The translations under genes were made by a program, and so were the position numbers. A stretch of 64,000 nucleotides of DNA from NCBI GenBank assembly GCA_963716085.1, contig OY970288.1, forward strand, positions 4,588,001 through 4,652,000. The letters run 5' to 3'. This document shows, one piece after another, positions 24,008 through 32,355 of the stretch; positions within the stretch are counted from its first letter, which is position 1; each line of letters starts with the position of its first letter. Source of the stretch: Persicitalea sp963716085. GTDB taxonomy: Bacteria > Bacteroidota > Bacteroidia > Cytophagales > Spirosomataceae. The notes under the pieces are model-generated. The model was not told where the DNA came from. It saw only the letters and a list, made by a program, of their open reading frames with translations, and ran no database searches.

Positions 24008-25219
24008 ATGAACTATGTTCTTTCGGTGCTGCTGGCATTTACGCTGAGTACCTGCGGTAATACGCCGCAAAACGACAGTGCCGCCCTTGACCGAACCACT
24101 AACCAAGAAAACAAGATTGACGACCTGAAACTGGGCATCGACCGCACTGCCGAGTACCTCCCGTTGCTCGAAGGCAAGCGCATAGGCTTGGTCGTGAATC
24201 ACACGACGCTTTTTTCCAACGGCACCCACCTGGTGGACAGCCTGCTGGCTCTGGGTGTCAATATCCAAACCATTTTCGCCCCCGAACATGGTTTCCGGGG
24301 TGAGGCCGACGCCGGGGCGACCATCAAAGACGGCAAAGATGCCCAAACGGGACTTCCCATCGTGTCGCTTTATGGCAGGAACAAAAAGCCCTCGGTGGAG
24401 CAGTTGCAAGAGATCGATGTCATGATTTTTGACATACAGGATGTCGGCGTGCGCTACTATACGTACCCCAGCACGATGCACTACGTCATGGAAGCCTGCG
24501 CCGAAAATGGTAAACCCTGCATCGTTCTCGACCGTCCCAACCCGAACGGCGATTACGTGGACGGCCCCGTGCTGGATCCAAAATTCAAATCCTTCGTGGG
24601 CATGAATCCGGTTCCCGTCGTCCACGGCCTCACCTCGGCCGAGCTAGCCCTGATGATCAATGGCGAGGGATGGTTAGAGGGCAAGAAAAGCTGCGACCTG
24701 ACCGTGGTACCGTGTACAGGCTACAACCACCGCATGGTGTATGAACTCCCCGTGAAGCCTTCGCCCAACTTGCCCAATTTGCAGTCCATCCGGCTGTATC
24801 CTGCCATTTGCCTGTTCGAGCCGACCATCGTCAGCGTCGGGCGCGGCACCGACACGCAGTTTCAGGTCATCGGTGCGCCGAACGAAGTTTATGGTCCGTA
24901 TGAGTTCACACCAGTGGACAAGCCGGGCGCGCAGAACCCGCCCAACAAGGGCAAAGTCTGTTACGGCCTGGACTTGCGTGAGGTCGATACCCGTCAAGAA
25001 GGCTTCACGCTAAAATATGTCCTCGATTTTTATAACAAAACCCCCGACAAAGCGAAGTTTTTCACCAGCGCCGATTTTTTCGATAAACTGGCGGGCACGG
25101 ACATGATTCGTAAAATGATGATCGCCGGGAAGTCCGAATCCGAAATCCGGGCGGCGTTTGCGCCGGGATTGGAGGAGTTCAAAGGGAAGCGGGAGAAGTA
25201 TTTGTTGTATGGAAATTGA
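24008..25219 (+). CDS. namZ: DUF1343 / NamZ-type exo-beta-N-acetylmuramidase lipoprotein (GH171)
   Basis: 403 residues with a lipoprotein signal (LAFTLSTC, Cys 17). The DUF1343 signature is complete: GKRIGLVVNHTTL, IFAPEHGFRGEADAGA, PIVSLYG, VMIFDIQDVGVRYYTYPSTM (with the invariant FDIQDVG.R.YTY) and VLDRPNPNG. Family members of known activity cleave MurNAc from the non-reducing end of peptidoglycan fragments and are used in cell-wall recycling. Placement on the envelope is predicted by the lipobox. A NagB-like deaminase lies 1.1 kb downstream on the same strand, which agrees with amino-sugar recovery, though a DUF1016 gene separates them. Confidence 0.88.
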   Translation: MNYVLSVLLAFTLSTCGNTPQNDSAALDRTTNQENKIDDLKLGIDRTAEYLPLLEGKRIGLVVNHTTLFSNGTHLVDSLLALGVNIQTIFAPEHGFRGEADAGATIKDGKDAQTGLPIVSLYGRNKKPSVEQLQEIDVMIFDIQDVGVRYYTYPSTMHYVMEACAENGKPCIVLDRPNPNGDYVDGPVLDPKFKSFVGMNPVPVVHGLTSAELALMINGEGWLEGKKSCDLTVVPCTGYNHRMVYELPVKPSPNLPNLQSIRLYPAICLFEPTIVSVGRGTDTQFQVIGAPNEVYGPYEFTPVDKPGAQNPPNKGKVCYGLDLREVDTRQEGFTLKYVLDFYNKTPDKAKFFTSADFFDKLAGTDMIRKMMIAGKSESEIRAAFAPGLEEFKGKREKYLLYGN

Positions 25220-25304
25220 GGAGGAGAGGCGAAAGGAGAAAAGGAATGCTGTGTAGAGACCTCTAATCACCTCAACTATAAACTCTAAACAAAAAAGTCC
25301 CCAA

Positions 25305-26309
25305 ATGATTATCAAACCAGAACTCGTCCAGCAAATCCAGGGCATCATCGCTCAGTCGCGGGAGCGGGCTATCCGCTCGGTCGATACGGAGCGGGTGTTG
25401 ATGTATTGGCAAATCGGGAAAGTGATTTTTGAAGAAGAGCAGCAGGGCGAAGACCGGGCGGAGTACGGTACCTTCCTGATAAAGAGCCTTTCGGAGGAAT
25501 TGCAACCGCAATTTGGGAGTGGGTTTTCCAAGCGGCATTTATATTGGTACGTACAGTTTTATCGCACATTTCCAATTGTGAACGCACTGCGTTCACAATT
25601 GAGTTGGACACACTACCGGACGCTCCTCCGAATTGAGAGTGAGGACAAACGCGAGTTCTACATTGCCGAAACTACCAAGAACAATTGGTCGGCGCGGCAG
25701 ATGGAACGGCAAGTGAATAGCCAGCTTTTTGAGCGGTTGCTATTGAGCAATGATGTAGCGTCCGTTTTAGCAGTGGCGCGAAACGAAAAACAGTCGTCCG
25801 ACCCGAGAGACATTATCAAAGACCCGATGGTGTTGGAGTTTTTGGGTTTGAAGCGGGAGTCAGCCTACTACGAAAAGGATTTGGAAAGTGCGCTGATTAC
25901 CCACTTGCAGGATTTTCTTTTGGAATTGGGCAATGGCTTTTCGTTTGTCGCCCGGCAGAAACGCATCCATCTCGAAGGCGACGAGTTCTTCGTGGATTTG
26001 GTTTTTTACAATCGCCTGTTGCAGTGCTTTGTCCTGATTGAAATCAAAACCGACAAGCTTACACATCAAGATTTAGGTCAATTGCAAATGTATGTGAACT
26101 ACTACAACCGCTTTGAGAAACAGGAATTTGAGAACCCCACGATAGGTATCCTGCTCTGCGCCGATAAGAATGATGCTGTTGTGAAAATCAGCTTGCCCGA
26201 AGACAACAAAAACATTATTGCCAGTAAATACCAGTTGTATCTCCCCAGTGAACAGCAATTAATAGCTGAGGTGAAAAAGGAAATAGAGAGACAAGAAGGA
26301 CGCGCGTGA
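25305..26309 (+). CDS. DUF1016 / YhcG-family PDDEXK nuclease domain protein
   Basis: 334 residues. The N-terminal DUF1016-N part has VDTERVLMYWQIGKVIFEEE and the hallmark NALRSQLSWTHYRTLLRI (about 94-111); the C-terminal part is a PDDEXK domain with the catalytic FFVDLVFYNR ... FVLIEIKTDK (Asp, then Glu-x-Lys) and a helix GQLQMYVNYYN. Members are often mobile or linked to restriction-modification and defence loci and are inferred to be nucleases. A 29-bp perfect palindrome lies inside the hallmark segment. No partner gene is evident next to it. Confidence 0.88.
   Translation: MIIKPELVQQIQGIIAQSRERAIRSVDTERVLMYWQIGKVIFEEEQQGEDRAEYGTFLIKSLSEELQPQFGSGFSKRHLYWYVQFYRTFPIVNALRSQLSWTHYRTLLRIESEDKREFYIAETTKNNWSARQMERQVNSQLFERLLLSNDVASVLAVARNEKQSSDPRDIIKDPMVLEFLGLKRESAYYEKDLESALITHLQDFLLELGNGFSFVARQKRIHLEGDEFFVDLVFYNRLLQCFVLIEIKTDKLTHQDLGQLQMYVNYYNRFEKQEFENPTIGILLCADKNDAVVKISLPEDNKNIIASKYQLYLPSEQQLIAEVKKEIERQEGRA
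25573..25601. repeat. 29-bp perfect palindrome inside the DUF1016 gene
   Basis: CAATTGTGAACGCA (25573-25586), a single C, then the exact reverse complement TGCGTTCACAATTG (25588-25601). It encodes IVNALRSQL on the plus strand, and because the palindrome is set in frame the minus strand also reads IVNAVRSQL. Confidence 0.9.
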
Positions 26310-26337
26310 TTCTTCAAAAATTCAGAATTCGACAAAT

Positions 26338-27063
26338 ATGCTACTGATCTACAAAAACCACGAAGCCCTCTCCCAGGCCGTCGCCGAGCGCGTGGCGGGA
26401 GTGTTGCGCGATAAGCCCGACGCGTTGATCTGCCTGCCCTCGGGCAACACGCCGCTGCGGTTGTTCGAGATTTTGGTCAATCAGCACGAGATTGGCGAAA
26501 TAGATTTCTCCCGTTGCACCTTCGCGCTGTTGGACGAATGGCTGGGCATGGACGGGCAGGACGAAGGAAGCTGCCGCTATTGGATCGATAAAACTTTTCT
26601 CGATCCAATAGGTTTTCGGGCGGAGCAGATCATCGCCTTCGACGCCAAGAGCGACGACTTACCCGCCGAGTGTGAGCGTATAAACCAGGAAACCGCCAAA
26701 TTCGGCGGCTTCGACCTCATCGTGTTGGGCGTAGGCATGAACGGTCACCTGGCCCTCAACGAACCCGGTGCCTCTTTCGACAGCTACTGCCATACGACCA
26801 CGCTCGATCCGCTCACGTCGCAGGTCGGGCAGAAATATTTCACCAAACAAACCCCGCTAACCGAAGGCATCACGCTTGGGCACCGCCATTTCCTGGAAGC
26901 TGAATTACTTATCGTGATGGCCAGCGGTGAAGCCAAGGCCCCCGTCATGAAGCGGGCGCTGGAAGGGGGGCCGTCGGAGGATTTCCCGGCGAGTTTGGTG
27001 CAGAAGGATGACAAGATCCTGGTGATGCTCGACGAGGAAGCAGCCAGTGAACTCGCGACCTGA
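26338..27063 (+). CDS. glucosamine-6-phosphate deaminase / isomerase family (NagB-like)
   Basis: 241 residues. Phosphate-binding LPSGNTPLRLFEIL (SGxTP), the FALLDEWLGM segment with the catalytic-base Asp, and GVGMNGHLALNEPG carrying the ring-opening His are all present, as in NagB; Asn replaces Asp in the usual GxDGH. Slightly shorter than Escherichia-type NagB and closer to the Bacillus-type or galactosamine-6-phosphate (AgaI-like) forms. Cytoplasmic; converts an amino-sugar phosphate to a keto-sugar phosphate and ammonia. 6-phosphogluconolactonase is the alternative but less likely. Confidence 0.8.
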   Translation: MLLIYKNHEALSQAVAERVAGVLRDKPDALICLPSGNTPLRLFEILVNQHEIGEIDFSRCTFALLDEWLGMDGQDEGSCRYWIDKTFLDPIGFRAEQIIAFDAKSDDLPAECERINQETAKFGGFDLIVLGVGMNGHLALNEPGASFDSYCHTTTLDPLTSQVGQKYFTKQTPLTEGITLGHRHFLEAELLIVMASGEAKAPVMKRALEGGPSEDFPASLVQKDDKILVMLDEEAASELAT

Positions 27064-27150
27064 CCGTTTTTTGGCCTGGCACAAAGGCACATGATGAAAC
27101 ACAAAGCCTCAGCCTTGCGTTTTAGACCCACAAACTAAACAGACCAAAGA

Positions 27151-27819
27151 ATGAATTTCTACAAAACCGTCGCCGTAGCCGCCGCCAGCCTGATACTGGG
27201 TGCCGCTTCTTGCGATACAATGAGTCAAAACCAGGGAAAAGATAACAGCGCGGTGCGCGATGTGGCCATCGAAGCCCCCGCCGGACAAGCCACGGCGGCT
27301 TTTGCCGAAGGCTGTTTCTGGTGCGTCGAGGAAGTATTCGAGGCCGTCGTGGGGGTCGATTCCGTCATTTCTGGCTACGCAGGCGGCCATACCAATAACC
27401 CGACCTACGAGCTGGTCAATACTGAAACCACGGGCCACGCCGAAACCGTGCTGGTGTATTACGACCCCGCCAAAGTCAGCTACGAAGAACTGGTGAAGGT
27501 ATTTTACTTCTCACACGACCCCACCACGCTCAACCAGCAGGGACCGGATCGCGGCACCTCGTACCGCTCGATCCTTTTTTACCAAACGGCTGAGGAGAAA
27601 GCAACCGCCGAGCGCCTGACCGCCGACATGAACAAAAACCGCTTCAACGGCAAAATCACAACGGAACTCAAAAAGCTCGACAAATTTTACCGCGCCGAAG
27701 GCTACCACCAGGATTACGTCGAACACAACCCCGGCAATTCCTACGTCCAAAACGTCTCCAAGCCACGCTTCAATAAGTTCAAAGCGACTTATAAGGGAGC
27801 TTTGAAGGAGGGAGTATGA
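27151..27819 (+). CDS. msrA: peptide methionine sulfoxide reductase MsrA (lipoprotein form)
   Basis: 222 residues with a lipoprotein-type signal (LILGAASC, Cys about 20). The catalytic AEGCFWCVEEVF motif (GCFWC) is at about 52-56, followed by SGYAGGHTNNPTYE, TGHAETVLVYYDP and FYFSHDPTTLNQQGPDRGTS, the standard MsrA core. It reduces S-methionine sulfoxide in exported proteins. Envelope location follows from the signal sequence. Confidence 0.93.
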   Translation: MNFYKTVAVAAASLILGAASCDTMSQNQGKDNSAVRDVAIEAPAGQATAAFAEGCFWCVEEVFEAVVGVDSVISGYAGGHTNNPTYELVNTETTGHAETVLVYYDPAKVSYEELVKVFYFSHDPTTLNQQGPDRGTSYRSILFYQTAEEKATAERLTADMNKNRFNGKITTELKKLDKFYRAEGYHQDYVEHNPGNSYVQNVSKPRFNKFKATYKGALKEGV

Positions 27820-27826
27820 ACGGTTA

Positions 27827-27936
27827 ACGGTAAAAGGGTCAACGGTCAACGGTTTCGACGCTGTCACACAGGAAATGCTGCGTATCTGCGTCCTCGTACC
27901 GTTGACCGTTGACCGTTGACCGTTGACCGTTGACCC
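27827..27936. repeat. inverted arrays of GGTCAAC heptads between convergent genes
   Basis: Copies of GGTCAAC / CGGTCAACGG (about 27827-27854) face GTTGACC copies (27897-27936, over four units). They fill the 130-bp gap between msrA (stop 27819) and the convergent lipoprotein gene (stop 27950) and could form a long hairpin in either transcript. Confidence 0.75.
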
Positions 27937-27949
27937 AAGAAGAATAACC

Positions 27950-28579
27950 TTACTTCCCAATCACCATATTACTCGTAATCTCCTGCTCGAAAGTGATATA
28001 ACCGGGGTAGTTGACGGCTTTGTCGCCGACGGCCAGGGTGGGTTTGATCTTGACGGTCAGAACGGCGGGTTTGCTATCGTCTTTGCCCGATAGGGACTGG
28101 ATCATGGCTACGAAACTGTCGCGCGTTTCGTCGTTGGCGATCAAGTCGTAGGCGTTAGTGCTCAGGCTGACGGGCACCTTGGTGCTGCCCGTACCGGGAT
28201 ATACCTCGATGCGTCGGTTGAGAATGCCCCGGAAGACCTCGCTTTTTGATAGCAAAACGATGTATTCCAATTGATTGATCGCCGCTAGATTATTGGTAGG
28301 GTTGACAATATCCAGGTTCACGCGCAAATCCAACGGTACCTTTTTGCGCAATAGCGCCAAGCCCAATTGCGGATAATTGACGGGGTTAAGGTCTTTGATG
28401 TTTTTGATATTTCTGAACTCCCGTACGTCGGTACCCGCCAGGTAGATGCTATCTACGGAAGTGATGGCGTAGCGGCAATCCCCAAAGGTTTTGGCTTCTT
28501 TGACTTGCTTGCTCACGCCACATTGGGTAAGCAAAGCGACCACAGCCAACAAGCCAACCGCATTGATTAATTTCTTCAT
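27950..28579 (-). CDS. lipoprotein, LEA14-like
   Basis: 209 residues from ATG 28579 (MKKLINAVGLLAVVALLTQC, Cys 20 as lipobox); the frame continues upstream to 28738 but that part lacks sense before a signal sequence. The mature part resembles a LEA14/WHy-type beta-sandwich (PLDLRVNLDIVNPTNNLAAI then LEYIVLLSKSEVFRGIL), with the NPT-N motif of that fold. Known relatives bind hydrophobic ligands or have no assigned role. Function unknown here. Confidence 0.65.
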   Translation of the reverse strand: MKKLINAVGLLAVVALLTQCGVSKQVKEAKTFGDCRYAITSVDSIYLAGTDVREFRNIKNIKDLNPVNYPQLGLALLRKKVPLDLRVNLDIVNPTNNLAAINQLEYIVLLSKSEVFRGILNRRIEVYPGTGSTKVPVSLSTNAYDLIANDETRDSFVAMIQSLSGKDDSKPAVLTVKIKPTLAVGDKAVNYPGYITFEQEITSNMVIGK

Positions 28580-28880
28580 TGAATTCTCTGAGATTATTAT
28601 TTTGTGAATAGATGTTAGAACGCCAAGCGTCGGCTGTTCCGTTCGGCAGCGAACTTTTTTTACGACTCTCCTGCCTCCCAGCAGTTTAAACGTCACCCTG
28701 AAAATGAGTCCAGAGGTTAGGCAGATTTTTGCTGGCAAGAAAGCAGAAAAACCGTACTTTTACCAACCCCAAAGAGGCAAGTCGGCCAACCCCGCCTGCC
28801 TCTTTTTTGTTAGTGTAATCCAAGTGATGCACTCGATGGAAAACGCCTATTTACTCATTCACTCATTCAAAATTGACCCT

Positions 28881-29381
28881 ATGGCAAGCTGGTACTTAGG
28901 AAAAATACGCTACCAAAAGGAAGACGAAAATGGCAGACTCAAAACCACCAATGAAGCCTACCTGGTGGATGCCCTCACTTACACCGAAGCCGAGGCGCGG
29001 CTCTACGGCCAAATCGTGACGGGCGTCACGGACTTCACGGTCACGGCCATCACCAAAATGCGCCTGGCCGACTTGCTGACCTACGAAGGCGGCGAGCAGT
29101 GGTTCAAGGCCAAGGTGGTTTTTTACTCGATCGACGAAAAGAGCGGCAAGGAAAAGAAGGTGACCAACTACGTGCTGCTGAACGCCGAGAACATCACCCA
29201 AGCCCTGGAACGCATTACCGAAAGCCAGCGCACGATGCTGATCCCCTACGAAACGACGGACATGAACCTCACGCCGATTCTGGATGTGTTTCCCTACGAA
29301 GCGGGAGCGACGGAGGAGGTGGTGCCGCCCAATTTCCGGCCCGTGGCTGAGGTGAAGGCCGAGCAGGAGGCAAATGCCTAG
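28881..29381 (+). CDS. DUF4494 domain protein
   Basis: 166 residues from ATG 28881 (MASWYLGKIRYQKED); the frame is open back to 28704 but the N-terminus MASWY is typical of the family. It has YLVDALTYTEAEARL in the first third, ITKMRLADLL in the middle and ETTDMNLTPILDVFPYE near the C-terminus. Cytoplasmic, with no known function; essentially a Bacteroidota family. A terminator hairpin follows at once. Confidence 0.82.
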   Translation: MASWYLGKIRYQKEDENGRLKTTNEAYLVDALTYTEAEARLYGQIVTGVTDFTVTAITKMRLADLLTYEGGEQWFKAKVVFYSIDEKSGKEKKVTNYVLLNAENITQALERITESQRTMLIPYETTDMNLTPILDVFPYEAGATEEVVPPNFRPVAEVKAEQEANA

Positions 29382-29383
29382 AA

Positions 29384-29430
29384 GAGTCTGACAACTCCTG
29401 ATCATCCCCTGGTTTAGAGTTGTCAGGCTC
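29384..29430. terminator. bidirectional hairpin terminator
   Basis: GAGTCTGACAACTC (29384-29397) pairs with GAGTTGTCAGGCTC (29417-29430) with one G-T pair. It exactly fills the 49-bp gap between the stop codons of two convergent genes (29381 and 29431). Confidence 0.7.
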
Positions 29431-30177
29431 TTAATATTGTCTGGCGTAGTCGTTCAGATCCAGGTAAAAAGGACTGGGGCCATAACTGTTCAGCTTTATC
29501 GTGCCGTACTCATCCTCCGACTCAGTGACCAGCTGGCGGGGCCCCAATAAGTAAATGTAGCTGAACGAAACGGGCAGCTGGGCGTCACCCATCCATTCGT
29601 CGAAGGCATAAAGCGGGTAAACATCGAAGGGCACCTCGGCCAGCCATAGCCTGGTGCTTTCGCTGGTCTTGATGTACGATAAAACGTACTCCTCACTCTC
29701 CCAACCAAAATCGTCGCGCTTGTTTCCCGTGGGCTTGCACTGCTCCCGAAAGGTCTCCCGCTGAAACTTGACTTCGTCGGGTTCGGGCTTCACCGCCCGA
29801 TTCTGGAACTGTTCCCTTATTTTCTTCCCCGATTCAGTCGTGCCGCAAGCGATCATCTTGCCATCGGGCAAGGCCAGGATCACGTCGGTCATCTCATCGG
29901 TAATGCCGAAACTGCTTTCGCGCTGAAAACACATGGTTCCCGTGACCGGGTCGATGAAAATCCACAGCTCGCCCTCGGTATCGTCGCGCTTGCGGGTGTA
30001 CGCATAAATTAGCGCGTGGCTGAAATAGTACTTCCCCTTCTCGGGCTTCCACTGCGCGTTGCGGTAGGCATCGGTGACGGGCTTTTTGGTGGGTTTTGTT
30101 TGAGCCTGAATGGTAAAAGAGGTACCGGCAAATAAACCGAGCGCGACCAAAAGGAGCAGGATTTTGAATTTCGACAT
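29431..30177 (-). CDS. secreted protein of unknown function
   Basis: 248 residues with a signal peptide (about 1-25, ending FTIQA-Q). Not recognised. Tyr, Asp and Glu are frequent in the mature part; segments such as GELWIFIDPVTGTMCFQRES and WLAEVPFDVYPLYAFDEWMG look like beta-strand repeats. It is divergent from the 7TM kinase gene, with a candidate promoter at 30203-30210. No functional inference is made. Confidence 0.6.
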   Translation of the reverse strand: MSKFKILLLLVALGLFAGTSFTIQAQTKPTKKPVTDAYRNAQWKPEKGKYYFSHALIYAYTRKRDDTEGELWIFIDPVTGTMCFQRESSFGITDEMTDVILALPDGKMIACGTTESGKKIREQFQNRAVKPEPDEVKFQRETFREQCKPTGNKRDDFGWESEEYVLSYIKTSESTRLWLAEVPFDVYPLYAFDEWMGDAQLPVSFSYIYLLGPRQLVTESEDEYGTIKLNSYGPSPFYLDLNDYARQY

Positions 30178-30202
30178 AATGAGTAAGTGGCGTTTGTTTT
30201 TT

Positions 30203-30210
30203 CAAAAATA
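30203..30210 (-). promoter_or_regulatory. candidate -7 element for the secreted protein gene
   Basis: The minus strand reads TATTTTTG, an exact match to TAnnTTTG, 26 bp upstream of the ATG at 30177. No convincing -33 TTTG lies at the usual distance. Confidence 0.35.
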
Positions 30211-30292
30211 ACCAATTTGCCGCAGGTACGCCCGCAAAAATTTCCGAATGCGTATATTGGGTCTCGAAACACAGAACGGACTGAACCCTTCC

Positions 30293-32354
30293 ATGCGGAA
30301 AATATTACTGGTAGCGTCGTTACTGCTTTTCGGTGAGTCGCTGCTGCTGGCCCAATCCGAACCCACCATCAGGCTGTCCGAGATTACCGCAGAGACCTCC
30401 CTACTCGATTTGGCAGCCTGGCGCGCCACTACTTACGGCTCCTCCCCCACCGATACCCTGGATGGCCGCACCTTCCGGTTTCCGGCCCCGGAGCGTGGCC
30501 TTGTCGGTCGCGACAGCGTGCAGTGGCTTCGCTTCAATGTGCTCAACGACCTGCCCGACCCACAACGGCGCATTTTTCAGTCTTCCTACCAGAACGATGC
30601 CGCTGTCTTTTATTTTTCAAACGACGATTTCAAATCATGGACACACCGCCGGATTGGCGCTTTCGTACCCTACCATGAAGCGGACTACCGCTTCGACAAC
30701 TGCCGGTTCTCAGTAGACTTAACGGCGGGACAGCAGCTCTCCTTCCTGGTCAAACTAGAAAATCGCTACTACCCACAATCCAACGCCAATATTTGGTTTC
30801 AGGCCGAGCGAGGGCTAAGAGAAGGATTTTTGGTCGATATATTCCAGAAGTTTCAACGGCGTGTACCTCAGCGTCCTCATTCTTGGGTCAGTGTTGGCTA
30901 TTTTCTTATTTGTGGCATTCTTGTACGTCACCACGCGCGACTCGCTTTACCTTTACTACGGGCTGTACCTGGGAGGCGTAGTGTTGTATTTTTCTACCAA
31001 AACCGACTCACTTTTTTTTGTAGGCTACTGGGTCGGGGGTTTTCCGAAAGCGTCCGTTCGTCCTCAACGAACCCATCCAGATGCTCTACACAGCGTTGTA
31101 TATTAGATTCAGCATGGGCTTGTTGAGGGTCAAGGATTACGACCTTCGGCTTCATCGTTTTTTAAATCCTTTTTGGAAGGGGCTGAGTATCTACGCCCTG
31201 CTACTGATACCAGTTTCCGCTTTTGTCTGGAAAAAAGAATTTGAAGCGGGCTTGCTGGCTTTCGACCGGGTGGTGTTGTTGCTTTTTACTTTTATCCTAT
31301 TGGCCCGGGTAATCCAGAAAAATCGCTCGCCGCTGCTTGGCTATTTCCTGGTAGGAAACGCGCTGTTTCTCTCCGGCGTGGTCATTTCCACGATCTTTGA
31401 GCTTAAGCATGGCCGACGGGCAGCAGTTCGGTACGCTCTCTCCTATCAATTACTTTCAAATCGGCGTCTTTGGGCGAAATCATGTGCTTCTCCTTCGCTC
31501 TCGGTTACAACGTGCGGATACTGGAACGCGAGCGCAACGCCAATCAACGGGCTTACGTTAGCCAACTGCGGCTGAATCAAGAGATTACGGAAAGTGCCAA
31601 CCGCGAGCTGACCGAACGGTTGGATGAACGTACCAAGGAAGTGATGGCGATGTCGGAGGCCATGCAACAGCAAAAGGAAGCGCACCTGCGGTCGGAATTC
31701 GAGTTTCAGCTCGGCGAGATGGAAATGCAAGCCCTGCGGGCGCAGATGAACCCGCACTTTATCTTCAACAGCCTGAATACGATCCGGTATTTCGTGCTGA
31801 ACAATGAGAACGAAAAGGCGAGCGACTACCTGGGCAAATTCGCCCGGCTGCTGCGGATGGTCCTGCAAAACTCCCGTGAAAACACCATCCCGCTCAGCGA
31901 AGAGCTGGAAGCCCTGCGGCTGTACCTGGAAATAGAAGCCCGCCGCTTCGGCGACAGCTTTGACTATCAAATCATTGTCCCCGATGATATGGACGTCGAT
32001 GGCATTATCGTGCCGCCGCTGCTGCTGCAGCCCTTCGCCGAAAATGCCATCTGGCACGGCCTGCTGCACAGTGACAAGCCCGACAAGCAACTCACCGTCC
32101 GAATTTCGGAGGAGGAGGACGCCTGCGTTTTTACGATAGAGGATAACGGCGTGGGCCGCGACAAAGCCCGCGACATGAAAAGCCGCTCGGCTACCAACAA
32201 GAAATCGTTCGGGATGCAAATCACCAGCAAGCGCGTGGAGCTTTTTAACAAGAACTTCTCCTCGCAGATCGAACTAAACGTTCGCGATTTGGTGAGTCCC
32301 GACGGAGAAATAGCCGGGACGGCGGTGGAGATCCGGTATCGGTTGCCGGATTGA
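30293..32354 (+). pseudogene. 7TMR-DISM sensor histidine kinase (LytS type) with four frameshifts
   Basis: Starting at ATG 30293 (MRKILLVASLLLFGESLLLA, signal peptide), the gene encodes a 7TMR-DISM extracellular domain (to about 30850), a seven-helix membrane region (to about 31490), a coiled coil (NREITES-like, ELTERLDERTKEVMAM) and a LytS-type His_kinase domain (QMNPHFIFNSLNTIRYF) with ATPase (FAENAIWHG, DNGVGRDKAR). Frames change at about 30855, 31045, 31408 and 31473; each is explained by one extra base (TTC to TTTC, GGGG to GGGGG, near CATGG, GGC to GGGC). The kinase part from 31470 is intact but would lack its membrane sensor. The LytTR regulator at 33879 is a plausible former partner. 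Confidence 0.8.
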
Positions 32355-32355
32355 A

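Noticed and set aside
27827..27936. Possible CRISPR-like repeats
   Set aside because: Units are 7 bp, contiguous and without unique spacers, and the array is inverted around a centre; this is not a CRISPR array.
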